Made by a program: the position numbers and the translations under genes. Source: Branchiostoma floridae (lineage: Eukaryota > Chordata > Leptocardii > Amphioxiformes > Branchiostomatidae). From it: a stretch of 31,552 nt of DNA. Positions 27,101 to 31,552 of this stretch are shown here, piece by piece. The stretch is from NCBI RefSeq assembly GCF_000003815.2, contig NW_023365696.1:13271-44822 (forward strand), given 5' to 3'. Position 1 is the stretch's first letter, and each line of letters opens with the position of its first letter. The notes beneath the pieces are model-generated. The model did no database searches. It worked only from the letters and a program-made list of their open reading frames with translations, and was not told the DNA's origin.

Positions 27101-28661
27101 GCTGTGCCTGAGTAGGAGATATATATTCTACTGTGTAGGAGATGCAGCTTGTTTTGTATGCTCCCCCCGTGCAGTGTTGTTGTTGTGCATGGTGAAGCTC
27201 CCCAGGGAAGGGTTTATATGAGCCAGCCTGATTAGCGTGCAAACAACACTGCCTCTTGTTTACACCGTCAAGGTTAGCGACTGTTTCATGCATAAATTAC
27301 CTGTCATTTGTCTCTATGCTGACGGAGAAAACGTGATTTGAATCCGGCGTGTCCTCATTAAAATTTCAAAAATATTCTTCAAAAATAAATAAGGAAAAAC
27401 TATGACATGTAGCGGTAAATTTACCAACAGTTAAGACCAGGCATAGTGACAAAGTGATCATAAGTCTCTATCCTGACGAGGAAAACGTGATTTGAACCTG
27501 GTGTGCCCTCATTAAACTGTTTAAGAGTTTTGAAATAAGGAAAATCTATGACATGTGATAAAAAAAAATTAACAATAGTAGAGAATTCAGAACCGAGGAC
27601 AATAGCAAATCATTAGTCTCTATTCTGACGATCAAGGAATACATGCGTAGAATATGTTATGTCCGTATTGAACTGTTTAAAATTCACTCTAAAAAGAAAC
27701 AACAAGGAACATTTATGACATGTTATGTGGCAAATTAACGACAGCTAAGAATTCAGCACCAGGGATAGCGGCAAAGTGATCGTTTTTCTCTCTGCTGATT
27801 TTTACGACGTCGGACATGTCATTTTCCAAACCTTTGTACAATCGCAACCAGACAAGACATTTTTGTCAAACCTGAAGACATTTAGCTAAGATTTTCCTAT
27901 CCAACATTAAGACATTTTAGCCAAGACTTTCCTATCCAACATAAAGCGTTTTAGCTAGGACTTTCCTACCTAAGATGAAGAAAATTATACTGTTAAAAAC
28001 AGACATTAAAAAGAAACAAAACAAAACAAAACTATGACATGTGATGGCAAATGAACAACAGTTAAGAATCCAGCACCAGGGATAGCGCTAAGGTGAGCAT
28101 TAGTCTCTATCTTGACGAGGAATACGTGTGTAGAATCTGTGTGCCTTCATTAAACAGTTTAAAATAAACTTTAAACAGAAACAAGGAAAATCTATAATAT
28201 ATGTCGGTAAATTCACTATAGTTAAGACTTCAGCACCAGGGATAGCGGCAAAGTGATCATTTCTTCATATTCTGGTGAGGAATACGTGGGTTGAAACTGG
28301 TTAGTCTTCATTTAACTGTTCAAAATATACTTTAATAAAAAGAAACAAGCAATATCTAGGAAATGTGGCAAATTAACGACAGTAAAGAATTTAGCACCAG
28401 GGATAGCGCCGCGGAAAAGCGATCTTGTTTCTCTATGCTGATTTTTACAACGTCACACACGTCCAATCTAAACCAGCCAAGACTTTCCTACCCAGCATGA
28501 AGACATTTTAGCCAAGACTTTCCCTTTCCTACCCAACCTGAAGACATTTTAGCTAAGGCATTCCCGCCCAATATAAGACATTTCCACTCACCAGACGGAA
28601 GAACGGCCGTCCACAATAAGAAAACAGCAACCACGAAGCAGACCGCGCTCCTCGAAGCCAT
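994..28661 (-). CDS. Kirre/Neph (KIRREL)-like five-Ig transmembrane adhesion receptor, whole gene, 11 exons
   Basis: The coding exons are, in gene order, 28592-28661, 9741-10052, 8865-9170, 8168-8315, 7531-7646, 6744-6998, 5880-6191, 5193-5318, 3655-3840, 2276-2391 and 994-1137. Every junction is GT-AG and in phase: phase 1 throughout, except phase 2 between exons 4 and 5 and phase 0 between exons 10 and 11. The sum is 2091 nt, giving 696 residues. The order is signal peptide (about 1-23), five Ig domains (about 24-506), transmembrane segment (about 511-535) and cytoplasmic tail (about 536-696). Kirre/Neph proteins are five-Ig cell-surface receptors that bind each other or nephrin relatives at cell contacts; vertebrate members are roughly 700-780 residues. 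Family support comes from the domain count, the Gly-Asp-Tyr-Asn-Leu segment late in Ig1, the Leu-Thr-Ala-Gly start of Ig2 and the Trp-x-Trp core of Ig5. Orthology to one vertebrate KIRREL is not claimed. Other five-Ig lancelet proteins remain possible. Confidence 0.85.
1138..2275. other. Intron 10, no additional gene
   Basis: The stretch is AT-rich with the inverted repeats listed separately. I see no further exon: ORFs are short and lack GC-rich third positions or recognisable domains. Confidence 0.6.
1541..1700. repeat. Two adjacent inverted repeats, MITE-like (intron 10)
   Basis: The first pair has arms about 1541-1567 and 1599-1628, sharing TTACCTGGATGTCTAACCT and its complement. Next to it is an imperfect hairpin at about 1627-1700 with TTACTCAAG/CTTGAGTAA arms. 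A further arm of the same family lies at 1204-1243. The same two modules occur side by side at 31188-31310. Confidence 0.85.
2276..2391 (-). CDS. Exon 10: cytoplasmic segment with Tyr motif (residues about 611-649)
   Basis: The exon is 116 nt, phase 1 in and phase 0 out, with acceptor ...GTCTGTACAG and donor GTAAGA. It reads LAHSNTLPPYSTVERQ, then an arginine- and proline-containing stretch, then CIQEETSVAVA. YSTV fits the YxxΦ endocytic-sorting pattern, and the Tyr could also be phosphorylated. The exon is needed to make phases agree: without it, exon 9 joined to exon 11 at the strong acceptor would hit TGA at once. Its acceptor and first ~14 codons are the source of the adjoining minisatellite. 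Confidence 0.82.
2345..3330. repeat. Minisatellite in intron 9 derived from the exon 10 acceptor
   Basis: About 12 imperfect units of roughly 60-110 bp share a core that is, on the gene strand, the sequence AG|GTTTGGCCCACTCC, then CTCC..CCGTACTCCAC, then a TACACTTACACCTCTATCA tail. Cores lie near 2375, 2453, 2548, 2611, 2680 (partial), 2767, 2845, 2953, 3055, 3125, 3204 and 3312. The last unit in gene order is the real exon 10 acceptor. A side unit with an AATAAAGGC segment occurs twice (about 2875-2945 and 3230-3310). Confidence 0.9.
3499..3567. repeat. Duplicate of the exon 9 end and its donor
   Basis: This stretch matches 3649-3716 almost exactly. It repeats the codons for KPRPPPRVDKD and the donor GTAAGG. 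One difference turns the Trp codon TGG of exon 9 into TAG (gene strand; position 3531 versus 3681). The two copies are about 150 bp apart, with a long GT/CA repeat between them. Confidence 0.92.
3568..3632. repeat. GT/CA microsatellite
   Basis: This is a nearly pure GT dinucleotide run of about 30 units between the two copies of the exon 9 end. It lies in intron 9 within 25 bp of the exon 9 donor. On the gene strand it is CA-rich, and such tracts can affect nearby splicing through hnRNP L-type binding in vertebrates. Confidence 0.95.
3655..3840 (-). CDS. Exon 9: proline-rich cytoplasmic segment (residues about 549-610)
   Basis: The exon is 186 nt, phase 1/1, with acceptor ...TTGTCTCCAG and donor GTAAGG. 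It encodes PSRPVPPLPKYGRKPGHG, an acidic patch (DSGVEDLEMQEMD) and KPRPPPRVDKDW. RPVPPLP fits the class I SH3-ligand pattern and PRPPPR fits class II (PxxPxR), so an SH3 adaptor is the likely partner; that is inference. GC-rich third positions support the frame. The last ~60 nt with the donor are duplicated at 3499-3567. Confidence 0.88.
3990..4786. mobile_element. DNA transposon-like insertion with TIRs and TTA target duplication (intron 8)
   Basis: The 797-bp segment starts TACCCTCCTCACATTA and ends with its near-complement TAATGTGAGGGGGGTA. It is flanked by TTA at 3987-3989 and 4787-4789. The flanks joined without the segment match an uninterrupted sequence at 30190-30250, so this is an occupied/empty site pair. 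A 3-bp TTA duplication is usual for PIF/Harbinger elements. No transposase ORF is visible, so it would be non-autonomous. Family assignment is tentative. Confidence 0.75.
5060..5156. repeat. Degraded MITE-like inverted repeat (intron 8)
   Basis: The right arm (ACTCCTTGGCCAG, GATACTATCTTA, TCTGCTTGGAGA) belongs to the same family as the elements at 6223-6380 and 13962-14380. The left arm is worn or rearranged and ends close to TCACCAAGCATAACCGGCCA. It ends about 35 bp from exon 8. Confidence 0.6.
5193..5318 (-). CDS. Exon 8: transmembrane segment (residues about 507-548)
   Basis: The exon is 126 nt, phase 1/1, with acceptor ...GATCTTCCAG and donor GTAAGC. After ESTSS it encodes about 24 uninterrupted hydrophobic residues (IIAIISISAVVVVLAAVT, then VIGVFVA), then the basic stop-transfer cluster KRK and a short juxtamembrane stretch with one Cys (GLLCADEKP). 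This fixes type I topology: Ig domains outside, proline-rich tail inside. Confidence 0.92.
5880..6191 (-). CDS. Exon 7: Ig domain 5, membrane-proximal (residues about 403-506)
   Basis: The exon is 312 nt, phase 1/1, with acceptor ...CCCTCTCCAG and donor GTTAGG. It encodes KPHIEA, GDIAKFYCDVTSDP, KSVAWLWRNSDG and a DDEGIYICKAANMFG F-strand. The Trp-x-Trp pair at strand C recalls the fifth Ig of KIRREL proteins. The exon ends RLIVK, one residue before the juxtamembrane Glu-Ser-Thr-Ser-Ser. A MITE-like inverted repeat begins 32 bp upstream of its 3' splice site. Confidence 0.92.
6223..6380. mobile_element. MITE-like palindromic element (intron 6)
   Basis: The arms at about 6223-6279 and 6323-6380 are inverted copies of nearly 58 bp, starting AATCTCCAAGCAGATC. 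The element is about 158 bp, a shortened member of the family seen at 13962-14380. I find no clear target duplication. It lies next to the exon 7 acceptor. Confidence 0.85.
6744..6998 (-). CDS. Exon 6: Ig domain 4 (residues about 318-402)
   Basis: The exon is 255 nt, phase 1/1, with acceptor ...GGGATTAG and donor GTAAGC. It encodes PPQIDS, then FSLSCFADGNP, NIRWRRKD and YDVEGTYQC. All core Ig residues are present in a short C2/I-type domain of 85 residues with little sequence between strands C and E. It follows Ig3 directly with no linker. Confidence 0.9.
7356..7412 (-). pseudogene. Partial exon 5 duplicate, candidate mini-exon (intron 5)
   Basis: On the gene strand a poly-T tract and AG precede 57 nt that encode FYTRILPLGIGYIRLEVF in the exon 5 frame, followed by the same GTACGT donor. 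The parent exon reads RILPIGIGSIRLEVF. It is phase 1 at both ends, so inclusion would keep the frame. It could be an unused relic or an alternative exon. Confidence 0.6.
7531..7646 (-). CDS. Exon 5: second half of Ig domain 3
   Basis: The exon is 116 nt, phase 2 in and phase 1 out, with a strong poly-T tract acceptor (...ATCGTTTCAG) and donor GTACGT. It encodes RSLQLLKVSKYDSGAYQC, which supplies the F-strand DSGAYQC missing from exon 4, and then a G strand ending RLEVF. Fragments of this exon recur on both sides, at 7356-7412 and 7741-7772, reported separately. Confidence 0.88.
7741..7772 (-). pseudogene. Relic of the exon 5 beginning (intron 4)
   Basis: On the gene strand this repeats the codons for RSLQLLKVS and then runs into TAA. 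No acceptor directly precedes it. It matches 7615-7643 in exon 5 with few differences. It looks like a dead fragment from local duplication. Confidence 0.7.
7835..8030 (+). repeat. tRNA-like/SINE-like repeat (intron 4)
   Basis: The stretch contains a B-box-like GGGTTCGATTCCCGGTGTGG preceded by GGCGCTCTTACAGCC, then a GC-rich tail without coding character. A pol III-derived SINE is likely; no complete tRNA cloverleaf can be drawn with confidence. Confidence 0.4.
8168..8315 (-). CDS. Exon 4: first half of Ig domain 3
   Basis: The exon is 148 nt, phase 1 in and phase 2 out. After a ...CATTCCAG acceptor it reads PPTVSVPSP, then EGQAVNLTC (B-strand Cys, with a possible glycosylation site NLT) and AVTWQKLGG (C-strand Trp). 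The PPTVS start is typical of KIRREL Ig3. There is no second Cys before the end, so the domain has to continue in the next exon. The donor is GTCTTC, a weak match, accepted because the AG|A codon join restores an open Ig frame. Confidence 0.82.
8865..9170 (-). CDS. Exon 3: Ig domain 2 (residues about 128-229)
   Basis: The exon is 306 nt, phase 1/1, between an acceptor ending ...TATACAG and a GTAAGA donor. The domain opens with Gly-Pro-Pro-Asp-Ile and LTAGDELLLRC, then LTWYNGT and DDGANFTC, so the core Cys-Trp-Cys set is present. Potential N-glycosylation sites are NGT and NFT. The LTAG...L.C pattern is close to the second Ig domain of KIRREL proteins. An acidic loop (SEDTAGDDEGG) lies between strands C and E. 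Confidence 0.9.
9741..10052 (-). CDS. Exon 2: Ig domain 1 (residues about 24-127)
   Basis: The exon is 312 nt, phase 1 at both ends, with acceptor ...TTGCGCAG and donor GTATGTG. It encodes one Ig domain: B-strand Cys (SLVCAF), C-strand Trp (AVNWQG) and an F-strand DTGDYRC motif. The segment VGDPSRGDYNLQI resembles the E-strand region of Kirre/Neph Ig1 domains, the homophilic-binding domain of that family. It contains an RGD tripeptide. Known KIRREL proteins have this Ig1 directly after the signal peptide, as here. Confidence 0.9.
10120..10285 (+). repeat. SINE-like repeat at the start of intron 1
   Basis: The segment contains CCCCGGTCCAATCCCGGGAA and CACCCGTCTTTCGGATGGGT, reminiscent of SINE body sequences in invertebrates. 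It is followed by a (CGAA)n-rich stretch at about 10330-10400. Family not identified. Confidence 0.35.
11448..11795. repeat. Minisatellite, ~52-bp unit, 7 copies
   Basis: The core CAGTGTGGTCGCAGCGAGG recurs at about 11452, 11503, 11555, 11607, 11658, 11710 and 11762. The open frames over it (Arg/Ser/Gln-rich) come from the repeat and carry no domain. A preamble ATCTATGAAATTCATTGATG also precedes related pieces near 18880 and 19815. Confidence 0.92.
12198..12297. other. Assembly gap (100 N)
   Basis: A run of exactly 100 N, probably a gap of nominal rather than measured size. Confidence 0.99.
12880..13530. repeat. Tandem array, ~40-bp unit, split by a TIR element
   Basis: The unit core is GGTACGAAGGCCCATAGAAC followed by ATTATTTAT. 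Copies fill 12880-13027, 13238-13277 and 13355-13527. The middle is interrupted by the element at 13045-13240. Confidence 0.9.
13045..13240. mobile_element. TIR element interrupting a tandem array
   Basis: The ends AGCCTGAGTACCATCC and GGATGGTACCCAGGCT are inverted copies. The element splits the 40-bp array at 12880-13530. The interior holds GGATCCCAGACGGAACAG and two TATAGTGTATAA-like segments in common with the copies near 22266-22590 and 22640-23015. Confidence 0.75.
13962..14380. mobile_element. MITE with long TIRs and a 9-bp target duplication (intron 1)
   Basis: The element is 419 bp, beginning TAATCTCCAAGCAGATCCTA and ending with the complement, with TIRs of roughly 55-65 bp. It is flanked by perfect 9-bp direct repeats TGTTATTAT (13953-13961 and 14381-14389). 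Long TIRs with a 9-bp duplication suggest a Mutator-like (MULE) origin. No transposase is encoded. Confidence 0.88.
14499..14570 (-). repeat. tRNA-derived SINE fragment, copy 1
   Basis: On the minus strand it reads GTCCCTGTAGCTCAACTGGT, a good pol III A-box, then CCTCACAGTTGA and CTGTTCCAATCAG. It matches the copy at 25691-25764. Confidence 0.6.
14721..14988. mobile_element. Inverted-repeat element, MITE-like (intron 1)
   Basis: Arms of about 63 bp (14721-14783 and 14925-14988) share AATGAATGA, CCTTTATTGTACA and GGTCGTAGCG with their complements. The loop contains a short direct repeat, ACTTGTACATACTTGAATGT. No coding capacity is seen. Confidence 0.8.
15088..16030. repeat. Tandem array with 340- and 160-170-bp spacing
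   Basis: The core GCGCTTATGTTATAAAC recurs near 15176, 15515, 15685 and 15841. Each is followed by a CAGCGGCTTTCATTGGGCTT-type segment and CAAATTGCATTATTTCTGAT. The first two units also carry GGTCGGGAACTTCTGATCCG. No coding content is recognised. Confidence 0.9.
16140..17455. repeat. Tandem array, ~340-bp unit, four copies
   Basis: The marker AGCCATTGACA lies near 16381, 16650, 16991 and 17331. Spacing is about 269, 341 and 340 bp; the first unit lacks ~70 bp holding GGTTCAGGTACCGCAGCGAG. The minus strand keeps open stretches in most units (for example VNGWLD), but frames differ between units and stops occur. No known domain is recognised. Confidence 0.9.
17570..18287. repeat. Tandem array with GT/GA microsatellites
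   Basis: Units share ACTACTGTAATGTCTTTATA and a GGAATAGATGATGTTTTA-like segment. From about 17870 to 18145 they are expanded into alternating GT and GA runs punctuated by ATGGTTTGTCAGTATGTCAC. The array runs into an assembly gap at 18288. Confidence 0.9.
18288..18560. other. Assembly gap (273 N)
   Basis: A run of 273 N directly after the GT/GA-rich array. The repeat probably broke the assembly, and the array may be longer than shown. Confidence 0.99.
18689..19320. repeat. Two interleaved direct duplications
   Basis: A ~125-bp segment with GTGAAAAGGAAGTGTTAGCA and TTGGCTCCGCTGCTACAAGT occurs at 18695-18815 and 18921-19040. A ~75-bp segment starting GTCAAAATGTCAGCTTA occurs at 19088 and 19255. 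The second copy runs into the gap at 19336. Confidence 0.85.
19336..19435. other. Assembly gap (100 N)
   Basis: A run of exactly 100 N within duplicated sequence, likely of nominal size. Confidence 0.99.
19760..20500. repeat. Tandem array, ~175-bp unit, four copies
   Basis: TGACTGAAAA-type starts lie near 19768, 19983, 20158 and 20337. They are followed by a TTATCAACGATTCA-like segment and TGTCAAAATGTCAC with GATCAGA. Copies are diverged. Confidence 0.8.
22266..22590. mobile_element. TIR element of the CCTGGGTACCATCCG family, copy 2
   Basis: Ends at about 22266-22294 and 22558-22590 are inverted copies (ACCTGGGTACCATCCG / CCGGATGGTACCCAGG). Inside, a second inverted pair carries AAATGGGTTCAAGCG and its relative TCTAGAACCCATTCCTTAAT. 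It is non-coding. Confidence 0.72.
22640..23015. mobile_element. TIR element of the same family, copy 3
   Basis: The outer arms carry AAGTAGTTCG...CACTATATACAGTCG and the complement GACTGTATATAG...AACTACTTTCCGGATGG. Inner arms near 22750-22785 and 22835-22865 are inverted copies around GGCGCTGATTGG. Tandem and nested palindromes make this a strong fold-back structure. Confidence 0.7.
23925..25280. repeat. Tandem array, ~140-250-bp units, eight copies
   Basis: ATGACTACCTTAATAAACATT (or near forms) begins near 23946, 24086, 24277, 24438, 24614, 24802, 24965 and 25214. It is followed by CACATGTCCCTACATCGGTC and a GGAGCTTTCGACTGTTCGTT segment. A 186-residue open frame at 24385-24945 is made of repeat units and is not regarded as a gene. 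Confidence 0.9.
25691..25764 (-). repeat. tRNA-derived SINE fragment, copy 2
   Basis: Same organisation as the copy at 14499-14570, with A-box TAGCTCAACTGGTAGCAG and a B-box-like GGTTCCAAT on the minus strand. A further A-box-like piece (TAGCTCAGTTGGTAGCAG) lies at 25836-25866, also on the minus strand. Confidence 0.6.
26660..27205. repeat. Tandem array, ~155-190-bp unit, three copies
   Basis: Units carry GATGCAGCTTGTT.TGTATG, CCGTGC..TGTTGTTGTTG and an ACTATTC.ACAGAACTGT segment, near 26700-26850, 26900-27030 and 27055-27195. Confidence 0.85.
27290..28580. repeat. Nested tandem arrays next to exon 1
   Basis: A ~155-bp unit (GTCTCTAT.CTGACGAGGAA, then ACTATGACATGT and CAGCACCAGGGATAGCG) recurs at about 27310, 27463, 27617, 27790, 28103, 28265 and 28425. 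Two blocks of a ~38-bp unit (GACATTTTAGCCAAGACTTT) are inserted at 27855-27985 and 28470-28580. The last block ends within 15 bp of the exon 1 donor. Confidence 0.88.
28592..28661 (-). CDS. Exon 1: start codon and signal peptide
   Basis: The ATG lies at 28659-28661 with G at -3 and G at +4, a favourable Kozak context. It encodes 23 residues, Met-Ala-Ser-Arg followed by a hydrophobic run (CFVVAVFLLWTAVL) and Pro-Ser, a typical secretory signal. The exon ends one base into a codon at a GTGAGT donor (28586-28591). That phase 1 end fits the Ig1 exon 18.5 kb downstream, where the joined codon is Val. The link across intron 1 rests on phase, on signal-peptide character and on the lack of another in-phase candidate. 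A transcript would settle it. Confidence 0.8.
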
Positions 28662-28800
28662 CTCTTCACAGTGTTCAATAAAACAATACCCTTTCCGTTA
28701 TGAGCTCCTGACGAGATTCTCTCAAGCAATTTCTTCCGCGCAGATATCCACTTCCCGAAACGCTTCCCAATCGGCGCGAGAGTAAGTGATAGCCAGTCTT
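28662..28800 (-). promoter_or_regulatory. Probable 5' UTR and proximal promoter
   Basis: This is the 140 bp directly upstream of the start codon. It contains an inverted CCAAT box (CCAATCGG on the + strand at 28767-28774, about 106 bp from the ATG) and several CpG-rich spots. I see no clear TATA box. The assignment rests mainly on position, and the start site cannot be placed from sequence alone. Confidence 0.3.
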
Positions 28801-29330
28801 ATATTACCGCCGGTACGAGCGCGGAGATACCTCCAAGGCCATAAACTCGCGAGTGGAAATCTTGCAGCTAAAAGAATCTCCCGTAGATGTCCTCGACTAC
28901 TCCTCTCGTGCTTCCTTCTATCCGACTGTGACGAGAAGTGCAGTTGTATATTCTGTTGTTACCGCTGGTACGAGCACGGAGATGCCTTCAAGGCAATAAA
29001 GTCGCAGGTGGAAATCTTGCAGCGAAAAAAATCTCCCGTAGATGTCCTCGGTTATTCCTGGAGTACTTCCTTCTATCTGGTGGTGTGTTCTCATTAAACT
29101 AGCGACTCGCGAGTGGAAATCTTCCAGCGAAAAATTCTCCCGTAGATGTCCTCGATCGTTCCTTACGTACTTCCTTCTATCTGGTGGTGTGTTCTCATTA
29201 AACTAGCGACTCGCGAGTAGAAATTTCACTGGAAAAATCTCCCCTGTAGTTGTCCTCGATTATTTTTCTATCCGACTGCGACAACAAGTGCAGCTGTAAA
29301 TTTTGTTGCTTCCCGTAGCTCGTCAGGTAG
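28800..29330. repeat. Tandem array in the 5' flank, four copies
   Basis: CTCGCGAGTGGAAATCTT-type cores lie near 28842, 29001, 29104 and 29208, each followed by a TCTCCCGTAGATGTCCTCG-like segment. Spacing is about 155, then 105, then 105 bp. The array begins about 140 bp upstream of the start codon. Confidence 0.9.
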
Positions 29331-29857
29331 ACCCCGACTGTCGATAACGATAGGTCTGCGTAGCGTTGTTTCCGCAAACCTGGAAAGCATCAAATCACGA
29401 GCCACCACGCAAGGCTCAGAGCAGCTGGTGTTATGCTTCCTTGACACGTTGTGAGCGGCACGGGGACGGTGAAACTGTAAAGCAGCGATAGGAGGTACCC
29501 CGTACTTCCGCCTGCGCTACAGACGAAAGAAGAAGTAAACCAGGTGTACCGCAGGACGAATAGACACTGACGGCAGACAATGCGCCCAACGACCACCGAC
29601 GGGTTACCAGCAGTTATCCTTATCCCCAATCTAATCTCCAATAAAGGATTCCCAAGCCGAAACTGCCAGTCAGCGAGAATTGGCCCACATCAGAGTAATC
29701 CAGGAAATCCACACAGCACTGCGGCGGTCGTGCGCCCGTGAAAGCGCGGTGGAGAATTACCTGTGTTTAAACGATCCCCGTAGACCGAGCCCCCAACACG
29801 GGTTTACATGTCTGCTGCCGCAGGCGGACAGCGCGCCGAACTAACCGCACGGGGACC

Positions 29858-30110
29858 TTCCTGGTGAGGCCACACTGACGCAGTTTTATGGATGGCATCA
29901 TCTGGAGACCTCTAAACTAATGCGCGCGGGTGACAAAAATTAATCAAAAATTGCTGCTAAACTACAGGACTAAACATCCTTCATGATGAGGCCACACTGG
30001 CGCAGTTTTATGGGTGACATCCTCTGGAGACCGCTAAACTAATGCGGGAGAGCGAAAAAAGAAACAATGCAGCAAAACATGCTGCTAAACCGCATAACTA
30101 AACATCCAGT
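29858..30110. repeat. Direct duplication of ~120 bp
   Basis: TGAGGCCACACTG.CGCAGTT occurs near 29865 and 29988, each followed by TTATGG.TG.CATC.TCTGGA and AACTAAACATCC-like ends. The rest of 29330-31180 shows no gene I can support. Confidence 0.85.
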
Positions 30111-30187
30111 CTATTCTTTCCAAGGCTTGGTTATATGTTTACCTCAAGTAAGACTTTTAAGAGACAATCATCACCATTTCTGTCATG

Positions 30188-30250
30188 TTCACGAAGCTGG
30201 TGTGTTACGCCGAAGGGTGGTCATACCGGCTATATAGATACAGATACAGA
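30188..30250. repeat. Dispersed repeat, empty-site copy
   Basis: This matches 3955-3989 joined to 4790-4815, with TCA in place of the TTA target. It contains the motif CTGGTGTGTTACGCCGAAG and a short ATACAGATACAGAT run. It appears to be the host repeat into which the element at 3990-4786 inserted. Confidence 0.8.
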
Positions 30251-31187
30251 TATTACCATTCTTGCTAAAGAGGGAGCAAGGGCGCTGTAGCCCCATGCCC
30301 TAAACATGTGCCCCTCTTACGCCGGAGAGCGAATCCTCTGGCAAGCATAAAATCTAGATTGACTCCTGGGTAGCCAGATTCAGATTTGACAAACTGATTT
30401 TCTTCAATGCGCGCGCGAATGTCATCCATGAAATTAACTCAGTGCTGCCTACCCGCGCAGGGACCTGCCAGATAACAGAGAAAGAGGCTATTTGAGTGGC
30501 GCCGAGAAGCAGTAAAGGGGAAATTGCTACATCCTACTTACGGCAATGAGCGATGGTCAGAAAATGACCCGTGGACACCGGAACACTTAACTACGTGCTT
30601 TACTACAGGAAACATGCCCGAGTGTTTAAAGTGGGGATAGATGGAATTATTTTCCTACCCTTCAATTTTACCGTTCGTTAACATTTATCTCTTTCGGTGC
30701 TCGTAAAAGTGATAAAATCTGAATACAAAGAAAATCAAATTAAATCACAAACGTTCACTTCTGCAAAAAAAAGGATACTTCATCTTTTCTGTATTTTATT
30801 TATGAATCTTAAGGGTGGTCCATTGGGAGCACTTAAACAACAACAACTAATCAGGATACAATGGAAGCTTCTATACAGAATATGGCACACTTTGTTAAAT
30901 CTCGACAGTAAAAATAGTAAATCATACAAACAACTAGAAATACCACAAAGATTAATGCCGTTATCGGCCCACGTCGACTTATACGGTTTTTAACAGGTGG
31001 TAACGTAGTGGTACCGATTATCGTCCGATTTATCAAAAATGTCCTTTATCTTAATTAAAACCTCGAGCAGCGTGACCCATGTGGAGAAATATCAACTCAG
31101 AAAATTCAGGGTCTGTGGATTTTGGGACATATGAACCAGAGTAGACGAAAATAGATAATGTACCATAATTGGTAATTTGGTATCTAT

Positions 31188-31278
31188 ATACGCCAAAAAT
31201 AGTTACTCAAGCAACTGGATATGGTTTTGAAACGGTCAAAACCATATCCAGTTGCTTGAGTAACTATTTTTGGCGTAT
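31188..31278. repeat. Perfect 43-bp inverted repeat with 5-nt loop
   Basis: Left arm 31188-31230 and right arm 31236-31278 are exact complements around a loop of AACGG. The arm starts ATACGCCAAAAATAGTTACT. It is followed by the ACCTGGATGTCTAACCTAC module also found at 1541-1567. It is probably a recent fold-back element. Confidence 0.95.
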
Positions 31279-31552
31279 CTCATTACCTGGATGTCTAACC
31301 TACATTGACGTATCTGGTATCTATATGTTATGAAGAACTTGTAAATCTCGCAATTAACTACTCGTATTCCTTGGCTGTATCCATAAAATACCAGGTTTAA
31401 CATGCATTCGTTTATCGGGCACCTATTACTATTCAGAACAGGTCTTCGATTTAGGGGGATATTTTATTTCAGAATGAGGTTCAGATTTTTGCAACTTTTC
31501 TATTTACTTTGGTAGCGCGTGTAGTCTTAGGGTGACCTACAAAGTACCGAAT

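Larger units (their letters stand above)
10053..28591 (-). other. Intron 1, 18.5 kb, repeat-rich
   Basis: The intron runs from the exon 1 donor to the Ig1 acceptor. Its content is almost entirely the arrays, inverted repeats and SINE-like pieces listed separately. Parts with no visible structure include about 10410-11430, 11820-12190, 20510-21250 and 25290-26650. I found no additional Ig-like or other recognisable exon. The three gaps could hide a small one. Confidence 0.65.

Overview
The window looks like animal genomic DNA, most likely a lancelet (Branchiostoma): short GC-rich exons sit in AT-richer introns crowded with inverted-repeat elements, tRNA-like SINEs and tandem arrays. The organism is an inference. 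I see no bacterial operon, rRNA, intact tRNA or CRISPR array. Three assembly gaps (runs of N) are present.

One complete protein-coding gene covers most of the window on the minus strand. I rebuilt it from 11 exons whose splice sites and phases all agree: 28592-28661 (start codon and signal peptide), 9741-10052 (Ig1), 8865-9170 (Ig2), 8168-8315 plus 7531-7646 (Ig3, split by a phase-2 intron), 6744-6998 (Ig4), 5880-6191 (Ig5), 5193-5318 (transmembrane segment), 3655-3840 and 2276-2391 (cytoplasmic), and 994-1137 (C-terminus and stop). The exons total 2091 nt, or 696 residues plus a stop codon. Five Ig domains, one membrane pass and a proline-rich tail of about 160 residues match the Kirre/Neph (KIRREL) family of adhesion receptors.

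Layout in + coordinates: 1-993 is 3' UTR and flank with one AATAAA on the minus strand. The region 994-10052 holds exons 2-11. The region 10053-28591 is intron 1 (18.5 kb), a patchwork of unrelated tandem arrays (units about 40, 52, 155-190 and 340 bp), MITE-like inverted repeats and SINE-like pieces, with no exon I can support. The region 28662-31552 is the 5' flank, with two tandem arrays and a perfect 43-bp hairpin.

The most unusual features lie where repeats meet exons. A minisatellite in intron 9 is built from the 3' splice site and first codons of exon 10, so it multiplies a splice acceptor about ten times. The end of exon 9, with its donor, is duplicated beyond a CA repeat and carries a TAG. 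A diverged copy of the end of exon 5 lies downstream as a possible 57-nt, frame-preserving mini-exon. A 797-bp transposon-like insertion has its empty-site counterpart 26 kb away in the same window.
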